A stretch of DNA of 64,000 bases. It comes from Yamagishiella unicocca. Taxonomy: Eukaryota > Chlorophyta > Chlorophyceae > Chlamydomonadales > Volvocaceae. The notes beneath the pieces were generated by a model. It was given only the letters and a program-made list of their open reading frames with translations, was not told where the DNA came from and made no database searches. The stretch covers positions 248,001 to 312,000 of the forward strand of contig BDSL01000069.1 in the NCBI GenBank assembly GCA_003116995.1, read 5' to 3'. Positions 43,886 through 55,500 of the stretch are shown in pieces. Position numbers and translations under genes: made by a program. The first letter of the stretch is position 1; every line of letters begins with the position of its first letter.

Positions 43886-44656
43886 CTATTGCTGCGTCAA
43901 GACCCCCTTCGAGCTGGCGATCTGGCCTGCGCGGCGCTCGTCGTACTCGCAGGCCCGGCGCAGCGCCCGGGCAAACGCCTTGAACGTCGCCTCCACGATG
44001 TGGTGCGAGTTCTTGCCGGCCAGCTGGCGGATGTGGAGCGTTGTGCCCGAGGTGTTTGAAAAGGACATGAAGAAGTGCTCCACAAGCTCCGTGTCGAAGG
44101 TGCCAATGCGCTGCGCTGGGATGGCCAAATCGCAGCTCAGGTGCGGGCGGCCCGACAGGTCCAGTACGACATGAGTCAGCGCCTCATCGAGAGGAGCGCT
44201 GAACTCGCCGAAGCGGTGAATCCCCTTGCGGTCACCCAGGGCCTGCGACAGCGCAGTGCCGAGCGCCAAAGCGATGTCCTCCACGGTGTGGTGGTCGTCG
44301 ATCCAAGTGTCGCCGGTGGCTTTGACCGTGAGGTCGAAGAGCCCGTGTGAGGCGATCTGATCCAGCATGTGGTTGAAAAACCCCACTGGCGTGTCAGCCA
44401 CGCAGACGCCGGTGCCGTCGAGGTTGATGGTGACCTCCACCTCCGTCTCCTTGGTCTTTCGCCTGACGGTAGCAGTGCGGAATGGCTTCCCAGTAAAAGG
44501 AGAGACTGCAGCGGCGCCGCTCGCATGTGCTGAGTTGGCGTGCACAGGCGCAGCGCTGGCGGCCACGTTCATGCTGGAGCGACGACTCGCCCGAGGGCAG
44601 CAAAGCCAGCCTGCACGCCGCGAGCTTGCGAGCAAATTTTGCCGTGTTGCTAGCAT
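43886..44656 (-). CDS. HISN5: Imidazoleglycerol-phosphate dehydratase (intronless)
   Basis: Mn-dependent dehydratase of histidine biosynthesis converting imidazole glycerol phosphate to imidazole acetol phosphate, plastid-located in plants. One uninterrupted 256-codon frame. Residues 1 to about 50 are Arg/Ser/Ala-rich, fitting a chloroplast transit peptide. The enzyme then shows both duplicated metal-binding signatures: [18 protein letters not shown] (H96, H104) with [14 protein letters not shown] (H122, H123, E126), and VEHFFMSF with [17 protein letters not shown] (H218, H219, E222). Length equals plant homologues, so it is complete. The ATG at 44656 precedes a plausible transit peptide. It is the only intronless gene of the thirteen. 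It lies divergent from PEX4 with about 430 bases between the start codons. Confidence 0.97.
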   Translation of the reverse strand: MLATRQNLLASSRRAGWLCCPRASRRSSMNVAASAAPVHANSAHASGAAAVSPFTGKPFRTATVRRKTKETEVEVTINLDGTGVCVADTPVGFFNHMLDQIASHGLFDLTVKATGDTWIDDHHTVEDIALALGTALSQALGDRKGIHRFGEFSAPLDEALTHVVLDLSGRPHLSCDLAIPAQRIGTFDTELVEHFFMSFSNTSGTTLHIRQLAGKNSHHIVEATFKAFARALRRACEYDERRAGQIASSKGVLTQQ

Positions 44657-45086
44657 TGCGATGCACTTATGACTTCAGGCAAATGTGCGCCTAAATCTTA
44701 GCTGGGCGTTATAAGGCCTCCTTTGAGGATCACTGAAGGATGGGCGAACTTAATGTGTATTCAGACTATCACAGGACATACGAGTTGGGTTGGTTCCGGT
44801 GAGGCAACGAAGACACTCTGGCTGGTCTCGGAGGATAGGTTTACTCACATGTGCACAGCACATAACTTCATAAATTTTTCATGTAGCTTTGACGTTCACA
44901 TTCTTACTCCTTTGCTTAGCTTGCTGCAACCGGTATTCGGCTCGTTTTGTTGCAGAGACCCCTTCACGCTTCAGGAATGCATAGCTGTGCCTAATAACAA
45001 TACTCATTGTAGCATACCAGCTGTGAAACGCATAATCCTGTTTGTTGGATCTCACCCTCGTCGAGAAGGCGCTTCCTAGAGGCTGG
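44657..45086. other. Divergent promoter region, IGPD and PEX4
   Basis: 430 bases between two start codons on opposite strands, clearly AT-richer than the flanking genes. It should contain both promoters and 5' UTRs. No specific motif is claimed. Confidence 0.5.
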
Positions 45087-46276
45087 ATGGCGACTGCTCG
45101 CCAGCGCTTGCTGAAGGTACTATTCGCGTTTACAAAGAAAATCAACGGCGGTTGCTGTCTTGGGGTGTTGCTGACGGGCCGAGAGCTCCTTCGGGATGTG
45201 CAGGAGTACAAGGAGGCGTTTAAAGCTAAGCCGGAAGACACTGGTATCACGTTGATACCAAACGAAACAAATTTATTTTCTTGGAGGGCTATCCTCAGAG
45301 TAAGTAAGGCGGACCGACCCAGGGTGCGGTGCGCGGCGTGCAGACGGGTGTCTTGCGCTTTTCAGGGTCCCAAGGACACACCGTTTGAAGGCGGCAACTT
45401 TGAGCTTGTGATTAACGTCCCGGAGCAGTACCCACTTCAGCCGCCCTCGGTTCGCTACCGCACGCGCATATTCCACCCCAACGTCCACTTCAAGGTGCGG
45501 AGCGTTACTGCCAACCCCTGCTGCTCACTTCACGATGCCTTGCTAAGTCAGAGACATGTACGCACGCGTTCTTTCGTGCAGACCGGTGAGATTTGCCTAG
45601 ATATCCTGAAGAATGCATGGAGCCCAGCTTGGACGCTGCACTCCGTCTGCCAGGCCGTGCTCGCGCTCATGTCAGACCCCGCGCCTGACAGCCCTCTAAA
45701 CTGCGACGCCGGTGAGCCTCCAAGTACCATTGGTGGCTGGGTTGGGCGAACCCAATGGCAGTCTGTTCTTTGGCGGTGAATCTTTCCAAAGGGCTCAGGG
45801 TCTCGGCCCAGCGGCTGACCCGCTACGGCCCGCATGCGGTACGGTACGATTATGGTCCGGGGCCGCAGTTTACCTACCCCGCCGGTCTGCCGTGCGTCCG
45901 CCCGTAACCTCGACTCCAAACCTCTCTCATCCTGATCCACACCCACCGGCGCACTCGCCTGCACCCACAGTGGCCACCCACCCAGTTGCCGGTGTTCCTG
46001 CCCCCGGCATCCGCCCATCCTCTCCAACTCATCCTCCCCGCCTGTCCAACCCATCCTCCCCGCCTTGACTGCCTGGGCGGGACCTTCCCTGCTACGGTGA
46101 CGCCCGTGGACATCCGCCCATCCTTGCCGACCCGCCCTCCCCTCCCGTCTGGACTGCTTCCGCTTCCAGGGAACCTCCTCCGCTTCGGTGACACTCGTGG
46201 TTACAACTCCCTGGCGCGCATGTACACGATCGATTACGCGCATGTGAAGATAGCTGGACTGCCGCCTGTCCGATGA
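45087..46276 (+). CDS. PEX4: Peroxisomal ubiquitin-conjugating enzyme E2 (PEX4)
   Basis: E2 enzyme that ubiquitinates the peroxisomal import receptor PEX5 for recycling, anchored by PEX22. Five exons join in phase: 45087-45116, 45204-45299, 45366-45494, 45582-45711 and 46170-46276, giving 163 residues, the length of plant PEX4. It has FSWRAILRGPKDTPFEGG, the HPN motif (residues 79-81), and the active-site Cys at 90 in GEICLDILKNAWSPAWTL, which is the signature that distinguishes PEX4 from other E2s. The C-terminal helix has DSPLNCDAGNLLRFGDTRGY and SLARMYT. The C-terminal 15 residues after MYT differ from plants, and an alternative downstream frame is discussed in the findings. Convergent with the PAP2 phosphatase. 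Confidence 0.95.
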
Positions 46277-47148
46277 CATCGGTGTACACTAGCTGCGCCT
46301 CTGGCGCCAGCGAGCCAGGCAGCATTTCACAGCGACGGCGCTGCTGGGGCTGCAGGCACCGGGCGGAAACGCCGGCATTGGTGGTGGCACTGGTGGCTGC
46401 GCGTCCCGCGACGAAGTGCGGCGCGTGCTAGTGCAGTTGTAGCGGAGCTGCATCGATGTCAATGAAGGGTGGTGGTGGTGGCGTCTATAGGTGTTTTCGA
46501 GGGATAGTGGCGCGGCAAGTCAAGAGGCGTAGCGGTCATATTTGATCATTAGCAGGATGGATGTTCGTATGTTTGCTCATTTCATCTACCGATAGCAGCC
46601 TTGCGCTACATGTGGCGTGTAGTGCAAGAAGATGCAGAGGTGTGCAATCGAGGCCTTACATGCGTTACATGCGGCCCCTTGAGGGCCTGCAAGCTAGCGC
46701 GGCTTCAACATGATGAACCCTGCCGCTCAATGGACATAACCTCGGTCTCAAAGAGTGGACCCAGTGCGATGTCGCAGGCTTGGCGCGTGAAATAGCACAA
46801 ATGTGGAGAAAGTAGTGGGTCGACGCTTAAATCGAGCGCCTCGGGGTCCTGGCTAATCTCTGCCTCAGGGCCGCCGACGCGCAATTAGTTCACGCTAGCG
46901 CTACCATGTTAAGCACGCTGTAAGTTCCCCGCGGAGCGGCTCAGCACGCAGCATACATCCCTCCATACATAATCCACATCGCATACCCATACCATCCCAG
47001 TACACAACTTGATACGCAGTACAGCTTTCGCATTGCAGAATAATCCAAGTGAGCGCCGCGTCCCATGGATTCAGGTGAAAGAACCCGCGGTCATGTCTTT
47101 ACGTAGCAGCTGAACTCATCACCGCCCATAAGAAACTCGAGGACGTCC
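46277..47148. other. Convergent intergenic region, PEX4 and PAP2 phosphatase
   Basis: About 870 bases between stop codons on opposite strands. TGTAA for the plus strand occurs at 46919-46923. Two TTACA motifs, which are TGTAA on the minus strand, occur at 46656-46660 and 46665-46669. If these are used, the two 3' UTRs would overlap by about 260 bases. A short coding-like frame lies near 46330-46440. Confidence 0.4.
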
Positions 47149-50013
47149 CTACGCGTAGGCCTGGCGGTTGCCCCGGCTGCGGTTGCCGCCCCCGCCCTCG
47201 CCGACTCCGTCATTCATCGAGGACAGCTCCTCCGCGGCTGCCTTATAGCCGCCCCCCGTCGCCGCCATCCGTACGGCAGCCTCGCCCCGGCGTTTTGGCA
47301 TTCCGCTGGCTGGGTCGAAGAGCCAATGGTAGTTGAGGAAGTAGGCGAAGCCGCCGCAGACCATTCCGATGAAGCTGCGCGGCGGTGGCGGTGGCAACCG
47401 ACAATACAGGGCAGATCACGTCACGCGCTTGCTATCTCATCATCAACCCTCGCTCGGGTCTGAAATAGTGCCGTTACGGAGCTGTTGATGGCTTTGAAGT
47501 CGATATAGCTTGGTTAGCCTGATTAAGGAGCTTTTTGATGCAACTGTGAAGGTGTTGTCCAAAGTCCCGCCTACCGGCCGCCGGCTGCCCCGCATATTCT
47601 GCCCCCCGGTCCCCGCTCACCAGCCTGCATTCACGTCCGCCGGGCTGTGCTTGTAGTCGGCTATGCGGCTGACCGCCACGAACAGCGCCAGAGCCATGGG
47701 CGCCACCGCCAGGACCGACTTGAGGAACAGCAGCTGAGGCGGCAAACAGAGCGGGGAGGCCATCGCAGAGGGCGACCGAGAGGGCAACATGGGTGTGTGA
47801 GAAAACCGGCGAATCGGAAAATGACACGCGGCGTAACCTATACTGGCTGGCGGTTTGCTTCCTCCAGCGCACACCCTCTCACGGAATAAGCTCTCGCGAG
47901 ACATGTGCCGTGGGAGGGTGTGCCGTATATAGGACAGGTAGAGATGACAGCCCAGCAGCGGCTGCTCGGGTCCCAACCAGTGCCTCGACAGCCGCACCAG
48001 GCGGCCCCTTTCACCCGGCTTCCCAACGTACCAGTTCGCCACTGCGCCCTGTTCCGCTTCGTCGCCACCACCCCGCCAAGCCACCACCACGTCCACTGCC
48101 GTCTGTCCCTCCCCCCCCTTAGACGGCGCTCCCTTCCACACGCGGCTTCCTCGCCCACCCTCGCGCTGTACCTGGCTGGGCCGGTGCAGCAGCTCCAGCT
48201 TGCCTATGATGTAGAGCGATAGAATAGTCATGGAGAAGAACATGTAGGCGGAGTGGCCGCTGGGGTATGACAACCGGGAGTCGTCGATCTCGCCGCGATC
48301 GTTCATTTGAAGCACCGCCAGCCTGCAACGAGGAACGGATGGCGGCGGGGAGCGGGTGGCGGGCAGACAAGGCGGGGAAGGGGGGGGGCAGCAGGTGGGG
48401 CGGGTACGAGGTGCGTCTGCTGCAACTCGGTGGCTATGACCAAGAGCGCTTGCAATAACGAATCATCGCCAAGACGTCAGCCATCCGCGGTTAGTTCCAA
48501 GCAGCCAACAGTGCAAGTGACCCGTCAGTTTCGCGCCGTAATGTCGTAATGCAAGGAACTAGGGAGGACTAGGGAGGACTAGGTCACGACTGTGGAGGAC
48601 TACGGAGGACGGAGGACTAGGGAGAGCATGGGAGCGCGCAGTCACGCACCAGTTCGGTCGCAGCACGCCCACCAGGTTTGTCCAGCGCTTGAACCCAGTG
48701 GTCTAGGCGGGGTAGAGGTCGGGGGTGGCATAAAAGCCGTTAAAGCGACAGGGACAGGATAGTTGGCAGGGGCAGGGGAGTTCGGGGGGGGGGCCAGCAC
48801 AGCATGCGCGGGTGCAGGTGGGTGTCTAGGTGGGTCACGCAGGTGAGAGCAACCTCCCTGCCCGACAGCCGATTGCCCTCCGGCAGCAAGCAAACTCCCA
48901 GTCAGTCGACGGAGCGCGTGCGTGGGTCATGACTTTAGTGCTTCACTCCTCGCAATCAATTGCCGTGCCAGCGGCCAGCACTGCTGTGCTGTCACCAGTC
49001 CTGGCAGGACCCCCGGAGGGGCAGCCCGCCGCAGAGCCCCTCACCAGCGCGAAGCCTTCCGCCATGCTCAGAGCGGCATGGTGCCTGTCGCGGCGTTGGA
49101 GGGGGGCGTTGTGTGCACAAGGACGCGAGGAGGCGCAAAAACATCACCTGAACACGCTTGGGCAGCAATGCACAACGCGGACCTCTGCGCCCCGATCACC
49201 GAAATTACACACATACATTCCTTCACCCTGGACCAGAAAGCCCATGCATGTGAAGGGCACGGTGTGCATCATGTATTACGAGACCTGCACGTTTCCTGGC
49301 CGCCGTCCCAACATGTCTCTAGGATTAGCTGGGCACCCCAAGCCTACATCTAGCATCTAGCAACAATGCATCTTGCATCTGAGGATGCATCCGGCCGACC
49401 GAGCTGCGCGATTCCGCCCTGCCATGGCCGGCGCCGCTAACCCAGCACCCACCAGTCCACCAGCGCTGAGGAGCGCCTGATTGCCGCCGTCACCGTGAAT
49501 ACAACGGCGGGTAGCACAAAAACGAGGATGTACAATGCTGAGGTGGGTACGGAAGATTTTTTGTACGGGTACAATAGGGTTGGGTCCTGGATTGGGCGCG
49601 AGGGGCGGGGCGGAGGCGGAGGGAAGCATGGAAACACGGGCGCGGGTGTTACCGGTATGTAGTGCAGGGCTGTGGACGAAGGTTACCAGGTAATTTTGGT
49701 GAAACTCGTGTGCGGATGATCGTACAGTTTGCGACCTTGTGTTCGCGGGCCAGCCGGGGTGCACGGTTGTGATTGGTGGGTTATATGTACGAAGGGCAAG
49801 GACACAAATGAGGCGGGAAGGTGCGCGCAGCTAGTACCCGTGACCTGCTGAATCGCTTTGGGGCCTCACCGTGTCCGAATAAAAGCGCTTGAGTGGTGTA
49901 ACAGCTTGGTCAGGGACGATGAGGTTGACGACGATGCCAGCGGCCGCTGTGAGCCAGTCCCACAGATAGCCCTCCACCAGAAAGAAGTGGAGGAGCGTCC
50001 CGGGCTCCATCAT
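47149..50013 (-). CDS. PAP2-family lipid phosphate phosphatase
   Basis: Integral-membrane phosphatase dephosphorylating phosphatidate or related lipid phosphates. Seven exons join in phase: 49870-50013, 49453-49586, 49045-49084, 48650-48702, 48172-48322, 47621-47733 and 47149-47374, giving 286 residues. Segments match the family in order: YPYKKSSVPTSALYILVFVL, DWHHAALSMAEGFAL, VGVLRPN, motif C2 YPSGHSAYMF (His147), and motif C3 SRIADYKHSPAD with the exact SR-x5-H-x3-D spacing (Arg197, His203, Asp207). Five or six hydrophobic helices are visible. Motif C1 normally reads K-x6-RP; here the only nearby Lys is three residues further upstream (Lys111, RP at 121-122). The hydrophilic C-terminus is Gly/Arg-rich. 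The two tiny exons (40 and 53 bases) are supported by phase and homology. Confidence 0.9.
48725..48772 (+). repeat. Dispersed repeat family R4, copy 3 (shorter)
   Basis: GGCATAAAAGCCGTTAAAGC then GGGACAGGATAGTTGGCA, matching the R4 copies at 10676 and 31402 but lacking their right flank. It lies in an intron of the PAP2 gene just upstream of the exon starting at 48702. Confidence 0.7.
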
Positions 50014-50421
50014 TGATAGTAAATGCCTCTTATTATTGCGATAAAAGGTAAACTTGTGGTTTGACTCGTCGCATGCCTGTCGGGATACGACGAGTCGCTA
50101 CTTTACCAACGCTATCTGCAAGCAAACATATTTCCTACAGCAACTAGAATAGGATAGCTTATCGTGTGGAGGATAAGTGGAGGCGTTCACAAAGCGCCAG
50201 CAAAGGCTGTAGGATAACGGTAGCTGAATATTAGACAAGGGTCATGTAGGAAGTTGAATGTAAGGATAGGGTCACGAAATAAGGTCTGGGCGGCGTGAGA
50301 CACAAAATAATGAGCATGATTAGTTTTGTCGTTGGCCTATACCCCGTACCTTTGTGACAGTCGGACGTGTCACTCCGCCATATCCGCGGATAGGAATACG
50401 TGTCCTATAGTTCTATGCATA
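50014..50421. other. Divergent promoter region, PAP2 phosphatase and UPF0060 gene
   Basis: About 400 AT-rich bases between two start codons on opposite strands. No other feature was seen. Confidence 0.5.
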
Positions 50422-51134
50422 ATGTTGGCAGGAGAGGCCAATGGGAGCCCTACGATGCCCAGCACATGGGCACCGCCACTCATCCCACCAGCGGAGCAAG
50501 TAGCGTCAGCAGTCACAGCAGTAGGAATACAATGGACTGTTGGCAAAGTATTTTGGACGCTAGGCGTCTTCATACTTGCCGGTCTAGCGGAAATTGGCGG
50601 TGGATGGCTGGTGTGGCAGGGCATCAGGAACAAGAAGCCCTGGTACTACTTGGTCGGAGGTGCGGGAAGGGAGTTGTCGCGAGTGTAATTGTGCAATACA
50701 CGGGTCGGATTTCCTTTCGCCAGCGTGACTCCGCACGTCCGGGCACGTCAGTCTCCAGCGGACGACGAATGCGAGAGCTACAGAGGAGACATAACGCCTA
50801 CAAGTGCGGAGCCGCAACCAGGGCACGGCTCTCCCCCCCCTCGTACTGCGCACGCTGTAGATTCTCCGTGCCATCCCTTCCTCCCTCCCACCTTCCTTGC
50901 GGTCCGTCGTACGCAGGCTCAGCGGTGCTGGTAGCGTACGGCTTTATCCCCACACTGCAGCCCGAGGGCGCCACGTTTGCCCGTGTGTACGCCGTGTACG
51001 GCGGCATCTTCATCGTCATGAGCTACGGCTGGGGCTGGGCCGTTGATGGAGACCGACCCGACCGGGGCGACTGGGTCGGCGGAGCCATTGCGCTGGCGGG
51101 CGTGGCGGTGGCCTGGTTCTGGCCGCGTGGTTGA
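50422..51134 (+). CDS. UPF0060/YnfA-family small membrane protein
   Basis: Two exons, 50422-50659 and 50917-51134, join in phase to give 151 residues. Four hydrophobic helices match the bacterial YnfA fold: VFWTLGVFILAGLAEIGGGW, YYLVGGSAVLVAYGFIPTL, VYAVYGGIFIVMSYGWGW and GGAIALAGVAVAWFWPRG. Family hallmarks include AEIGGGWLVWQG, ARVYAVYGG, the acidic VDGDRPDRGDWVG loop and the terminal PRG. The extra 45-residue N-terminus is not in bacterial members and could be a targeting peptide. The ATG at 50422 is the first in frame; a second ATG at 50458 is possible. The biochemical role of the family is unsettled; weak similarity to small multidrug exporters is known. Divergent from the PAP2 gene. Confidence 0.88.
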
Positions 51135-52592
51135 CGCTGAGCGGTCACACTTCGGGCGGCCACCCACACTCATTGCACCTCTTTTTGGATAAGCAAGCGG
51201 GTGCCAACGGCAGCAGGTGGCTACAAGGACCGGAGTATGCTGCCGCCCGTGTCTTCCCGCTTAGCATCAGCAGTGATGCCGAAGCGGCCAGCCCCAGGAC
51301 AGCGGCTAGCCGCTGCTGAGCCGCTGCCGCCACTGCCGCCGTGACCGCAGCTCGCCGCTGCGGCAGCCCGGCTTACACCACAGCTGCTACTCTGCTAGTC
51401 ATGAACCCAGCAAGTGCTGACATGCTGCGCAGACCCTACCAGCCAGTCCGTGACGTGAGGGCGGACGTTGAGGAGGGCACGCCAGGAAGGCACGCCAGCA
51501 CGCTCGCTGCTCGCCTGGGCTACCAATGGTGGCCTCCTTGCGCCACCTCGCAACCCCGCCCCTTTCTCTCACCCCCCACCTCCGAACACAACCTGCAAGG
51601 CCGACTGGGCTTCACGCTTCGCGTGCAGCACCGCGCAGCCTCGCGGTGTCCTCGCGGTGCCACAGCTCCACGCGGACTTCAACGACGCCGCCTACAGGCG
51701 CTCCCAGACCGCACGCACGCCAGCATTGGAGATAAGAGTCCATGTGCGGACGCGAAGGTACGACGACAGTTTGCGCACTGTACGACGACAGTGCGTCTGG
51801 GAGCTTCATGTGCACCAAGCCAACAAGAGCCCCCTTTCCGAGCAACAAGGTCTTCTCGCCACCCCTCGAGCTAACCCCAACCCGCCTACGCCAACCTGCC
51901 CCTGGCCTTCCAGATAGTGCTGGGCGTTCGACAAGCGTTGGACTGGCGCTGGCGCTGCAGCCCTCCAGTCGACGGATACCCTCGCGGCCGACGTCAACAT
52001 GTAACACGAATTCCTCCTCGCCTGCGTCTCCGTCCGTTGGTCCTCGCGCAAGCAGTAACCAAATCTTGCACCAGAGCCGCTGGCTACCATGTTTGGCTCT
52101 GCGCCTCTGCCCGCCTGGGCCCTTGGCGGCGCTGCCTGTCACAGTGCCACCGCCACCACCACCATCGCGCATTGTCGTACTCCCGTACACTGATCCTCAT
52201 CTAGCCATGTCAATCACGCACACCCGCAGGATGAACCTTGCTAGAGGCCAGGAAAACGTAAGGATACGATACAAGAAATCGCTCTAGCCATTCACAGTAG
52301 TTTCCAGTTATTGTTTTAACGAGTATTTCAATCCGCACGCTCTTGCCGAAACCTACAATGTGACATACAACACGCTTTGCATCCAGCAGACGCACGCCGC
52401 CACCTCTCGCCGCCCTCAACACCATTTTTTCCAGCTCGCCCTGCAAGTTCCCCACCGGTTCCGGTACGCCCCCTCCTCCTTGAACTCGAACGCTCCGAGA
52501 CTCCGAAAATCCGGCAATGCGACGCCTACATCACACGCGATACACCCCCTCACGTGCTACCTGCACCTGCCGCTGCCGCGCTCCTCCCGGGC
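51135..52592. other. Convergent intergenic region, UPF0060 and MBOAT genes
   Basis: About 1.46 kb between stop codons on opposite strands. TGTAA occurs at 51997-52001. ORFs of 150-190 codons on both strands (for example 51612-52190 minus) look like GC-driven chance frames without domains. No gene is called. Confidence 0.45.
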
Positions 52593-55500
52593 TCACCACA
52601 CGAGCCGGACCAGGTGCCGGGGCAGCCCCAACAGCCACACGCGCACCGCCCAGCCGCTGGGGCCGTACACCAGCACACGCAGCTCCCGGTGGTACGAGCT
52701 CCGGAACCAGGGCCGGAAGAACATCACCGAGCTGAGCCCCATAAGGCTCATGAAGCCCGCGGCGCGCAGCGGCGCCGGCAGCCTGGCTGCCAGGGTGTGG
52801 GTAAGGCCCGGGGCCGCCCGCTCGGCTGCGCGCTGCGCCAGCACCAGCGTGGCGTGGAATAGGAAGAAAGCGGTTTGCTCGCCTGGGCGGTGGCGAGGCG
52901 GGGGGAGGCGGGGGGAAGCAGCAAGGAGCATGGAGGGTCGCCAACGAAACCCGTGTAACCCGTGGAGCATGGGGGGGTGGGGGGTTTGATAAGAGAATCC
53001 GCGATGGGGGGTGGGGGGATGTACAGAGGGCAGGACTCCCCAGCTGACCCCCCTGGAGCCTCCCGCGTGCGCGCAACCAAACAAAAGAGGGGCGGCCCCA
53101 CATACGATCCGTCATGAGACAAATGAGGAAAGTAGCAGTGGGCGCCCGACTGACCCGTGGGTCCCCAACTCACCCGTGGGCCTCCCGAAGTTGATCCAGA
53201 GAAGCGTTTCGTGGAACACCGCCGAGAACATAAACACCGCAAACGTGGGCACGGCCTGCAGTACGGCGCTTCGGTTGCGCCGAAACCAGCCCGCCGCCAT
53301 GCCACCGCCACTGTTGCCGTGCTTGCGCTTGCGCGGCAGCCGGCTGCTGTCTGGGGACTCAGCATTGACCTCGCCGCCGTCATCGCCGCGGCAGTTTTCG
53401 TGTTTAGGGTTGCGCCCGCCGCGGCGGCTCTTGTTCTTCCGACGCTTTGGATGCCCATGCCCATGCTGGTGCCGATGCTGGTGCGGGTGCAGTTTCTGAC
53501 TGTCTTTATCCTCCCGCTGCCACCCAAACCACGCGGGTAAGAGCCAACGCCGCGCAGCTGGTGGGCTTCGGCTTGGGTCCCTTCGACGGCCCTCGCCGCG
53601 TCTCTGTCGGTGTCGGCCCGCCGCTGCGGCGCCCTCCCAGACGACGGCGCTGCTGCCGGTGCCGGCAGCAGCAGCTGGTGTTATGCCCTCGTCATCACCC
53701 CGGGGGCCCCCGGGGCCGTCCAGCAGCCGCCGCAGCGCCCAGCGCACCGGGTTGAACACCAGCCGTGTCCACCACCAGCGGAACGCCTGGTGCCACCTGC
53801 CGCAGGAAATTACGACGCCGTGAACCTGCGGCCGTTGTCAAGCCCCACACGGTGCCGTACCTAACCGCTGTAACACGAGCGCGGCCGAGAACGTTTAGGA
53901 TCGGGTCTGCACAGGCGCAGCCCAATATCATATGCATCGGTTGTGGTGGTGGTGGATCCGCTCCCTTTGCAAATCCTCGCACCAGAAGAATCTGCCCGAG
54001 CGCTCCAGGGAGGATGTAGGCGCACCTCGCCCGCCCGCCCGCTACCATCCCGCCTGCCCGCACCCGCACCCACCTGTTGTTCCAGAAGTCCACGGGGCTG
54101 GTGGAGCACTCCGGCGAGTTGAACAGCGGCTGCCACCTTTCCACTCGCACCCCGGCAGCCAGGGCGAACCCGCCCAACCACAGCATCTGCGCAGCCACCC
54201 ACACGCCGCGAGTACGGCACGGTGCGGTACGATTCATGCAACGGACCTTCCGGACGCGTTCGGGACGCTCCCACGGGACACGTGGCATGGCGTGCGACGT
54301 GCAGAGGCTCACTGTTCACATTCCGTGCCAGCCGCGCCGCCGCGTCGTCTAGCAGCCCACAACTTGCAGCACGTGCGCACCTTCCATGTGCCCGCGCCGC
54401 GCCGGGCCCTATGACGCGCCGTACCTCCATGGAGTGGAAGAAGTAGCGCAGGTGGAAGTAGAGGGTGGTGGCGAAGCAGGTGCTCAGCCAAGCCTGGAGG
54501 AGCAGCCAGCGGGCGATGTCGACCCGGTGGTCCTTAGAACAAGAGCTGCAGGTTGAAGGCAGGGCAAACGGCCAAAGCATCTGCAAACGTTGCTCGACTT
54601 TCTGATCCACAACCCCCACCCACCGGTTTGGATTATCAAGCCAAGTCAAGCTCCTCGCCTCAGCTGCTGGCTGCGGCCCCCTACCTGCGCCACTACCTGA
54701 GCCAGCAGCTCCACGTACCTGAGCCAACAGTGGGGCCGTTAACACGTCCTCCGCGCGCCTGAGAGGTTGATGGGGAGGACACACACACACATGGGAGTTA
54801 ATTCCCATTCGCTGTGGCGCTTTGCACGACAGCAATATTGCCACCCGACATGTGCATGCTCTGTGTCCATGTCCATAACTAGCTGGTGCGCACCTGCACC
54901 ACAAGGGCCAGAAAGGGACATCCCGGCTCCCTGCCTGCCTTCCTCCGCTCTCTCCCTCCCTTGCTCTACTTCTCCCTCCCTCCCTCCCTCCCTCCCTCCC
55001 TCCCTCTCCCCTCCCTCCCTCCCTCCCTCTCCCTCCCTCCCTCCCTCCCTCCCTCCCCCCTCCCTCCCTCCCTCTCTTTCGTGGGGTTTGCAATGAGACC
55101 CGGTTACTCAACATGGGAAGTGTGGCTGGCGGGGGTTGGGGTGGTGAGAAGACCCGGCTACATGACATAGTACACGGAGGGGGGGGCCTTCTTACATGAA
55201 TAGGAAACGGAAGGGGGGGCCCTTCTTACATGAATAGGAAACGGAATAGGCTTCCTTCTTCGCACCTGTGCATGAGGTAGGCGTTGATCGCCTCGCACGC
55301 GTTGTAGGTCCATAGGAAGTCCACCAGCGGCCCCACCACGGCGCCGGCGGCCAGCACAAACCGAGCCGCAAGCCCAGCAGCGGGCGCCGGGCAGCAGCTC
55401 ACCCCACCGCCACTGCCACCGCTACCACGACCACAGCTACAGCTGCTGTTGGAGCTGCTGCCGGTGCTGCTGCACAGCGAGCAGTAGGGAGCGGCGTTCG

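Noticed and set aside
45548..46279. 243-codon minus-strand ORF
   Set aside because: It lies opposite PEX4 exons 4 and 5 and their intron, has no domain, and is a shadow of GC-rich sequence.
51612..52190. 192-codon minus-strand ORF
   Set aside because: No domain or splice-supported context, and ORFs of similar length exist on the other strand of the same spacer. Probably chance.
53861..55168. 435-codon minus-strand ORF
   Set aside because: It includes the MBOAT exon at 54425-54532 in frame, but the rest is intron and CTCC microsatellite, encoding Gly/Arg/Glu repeats.
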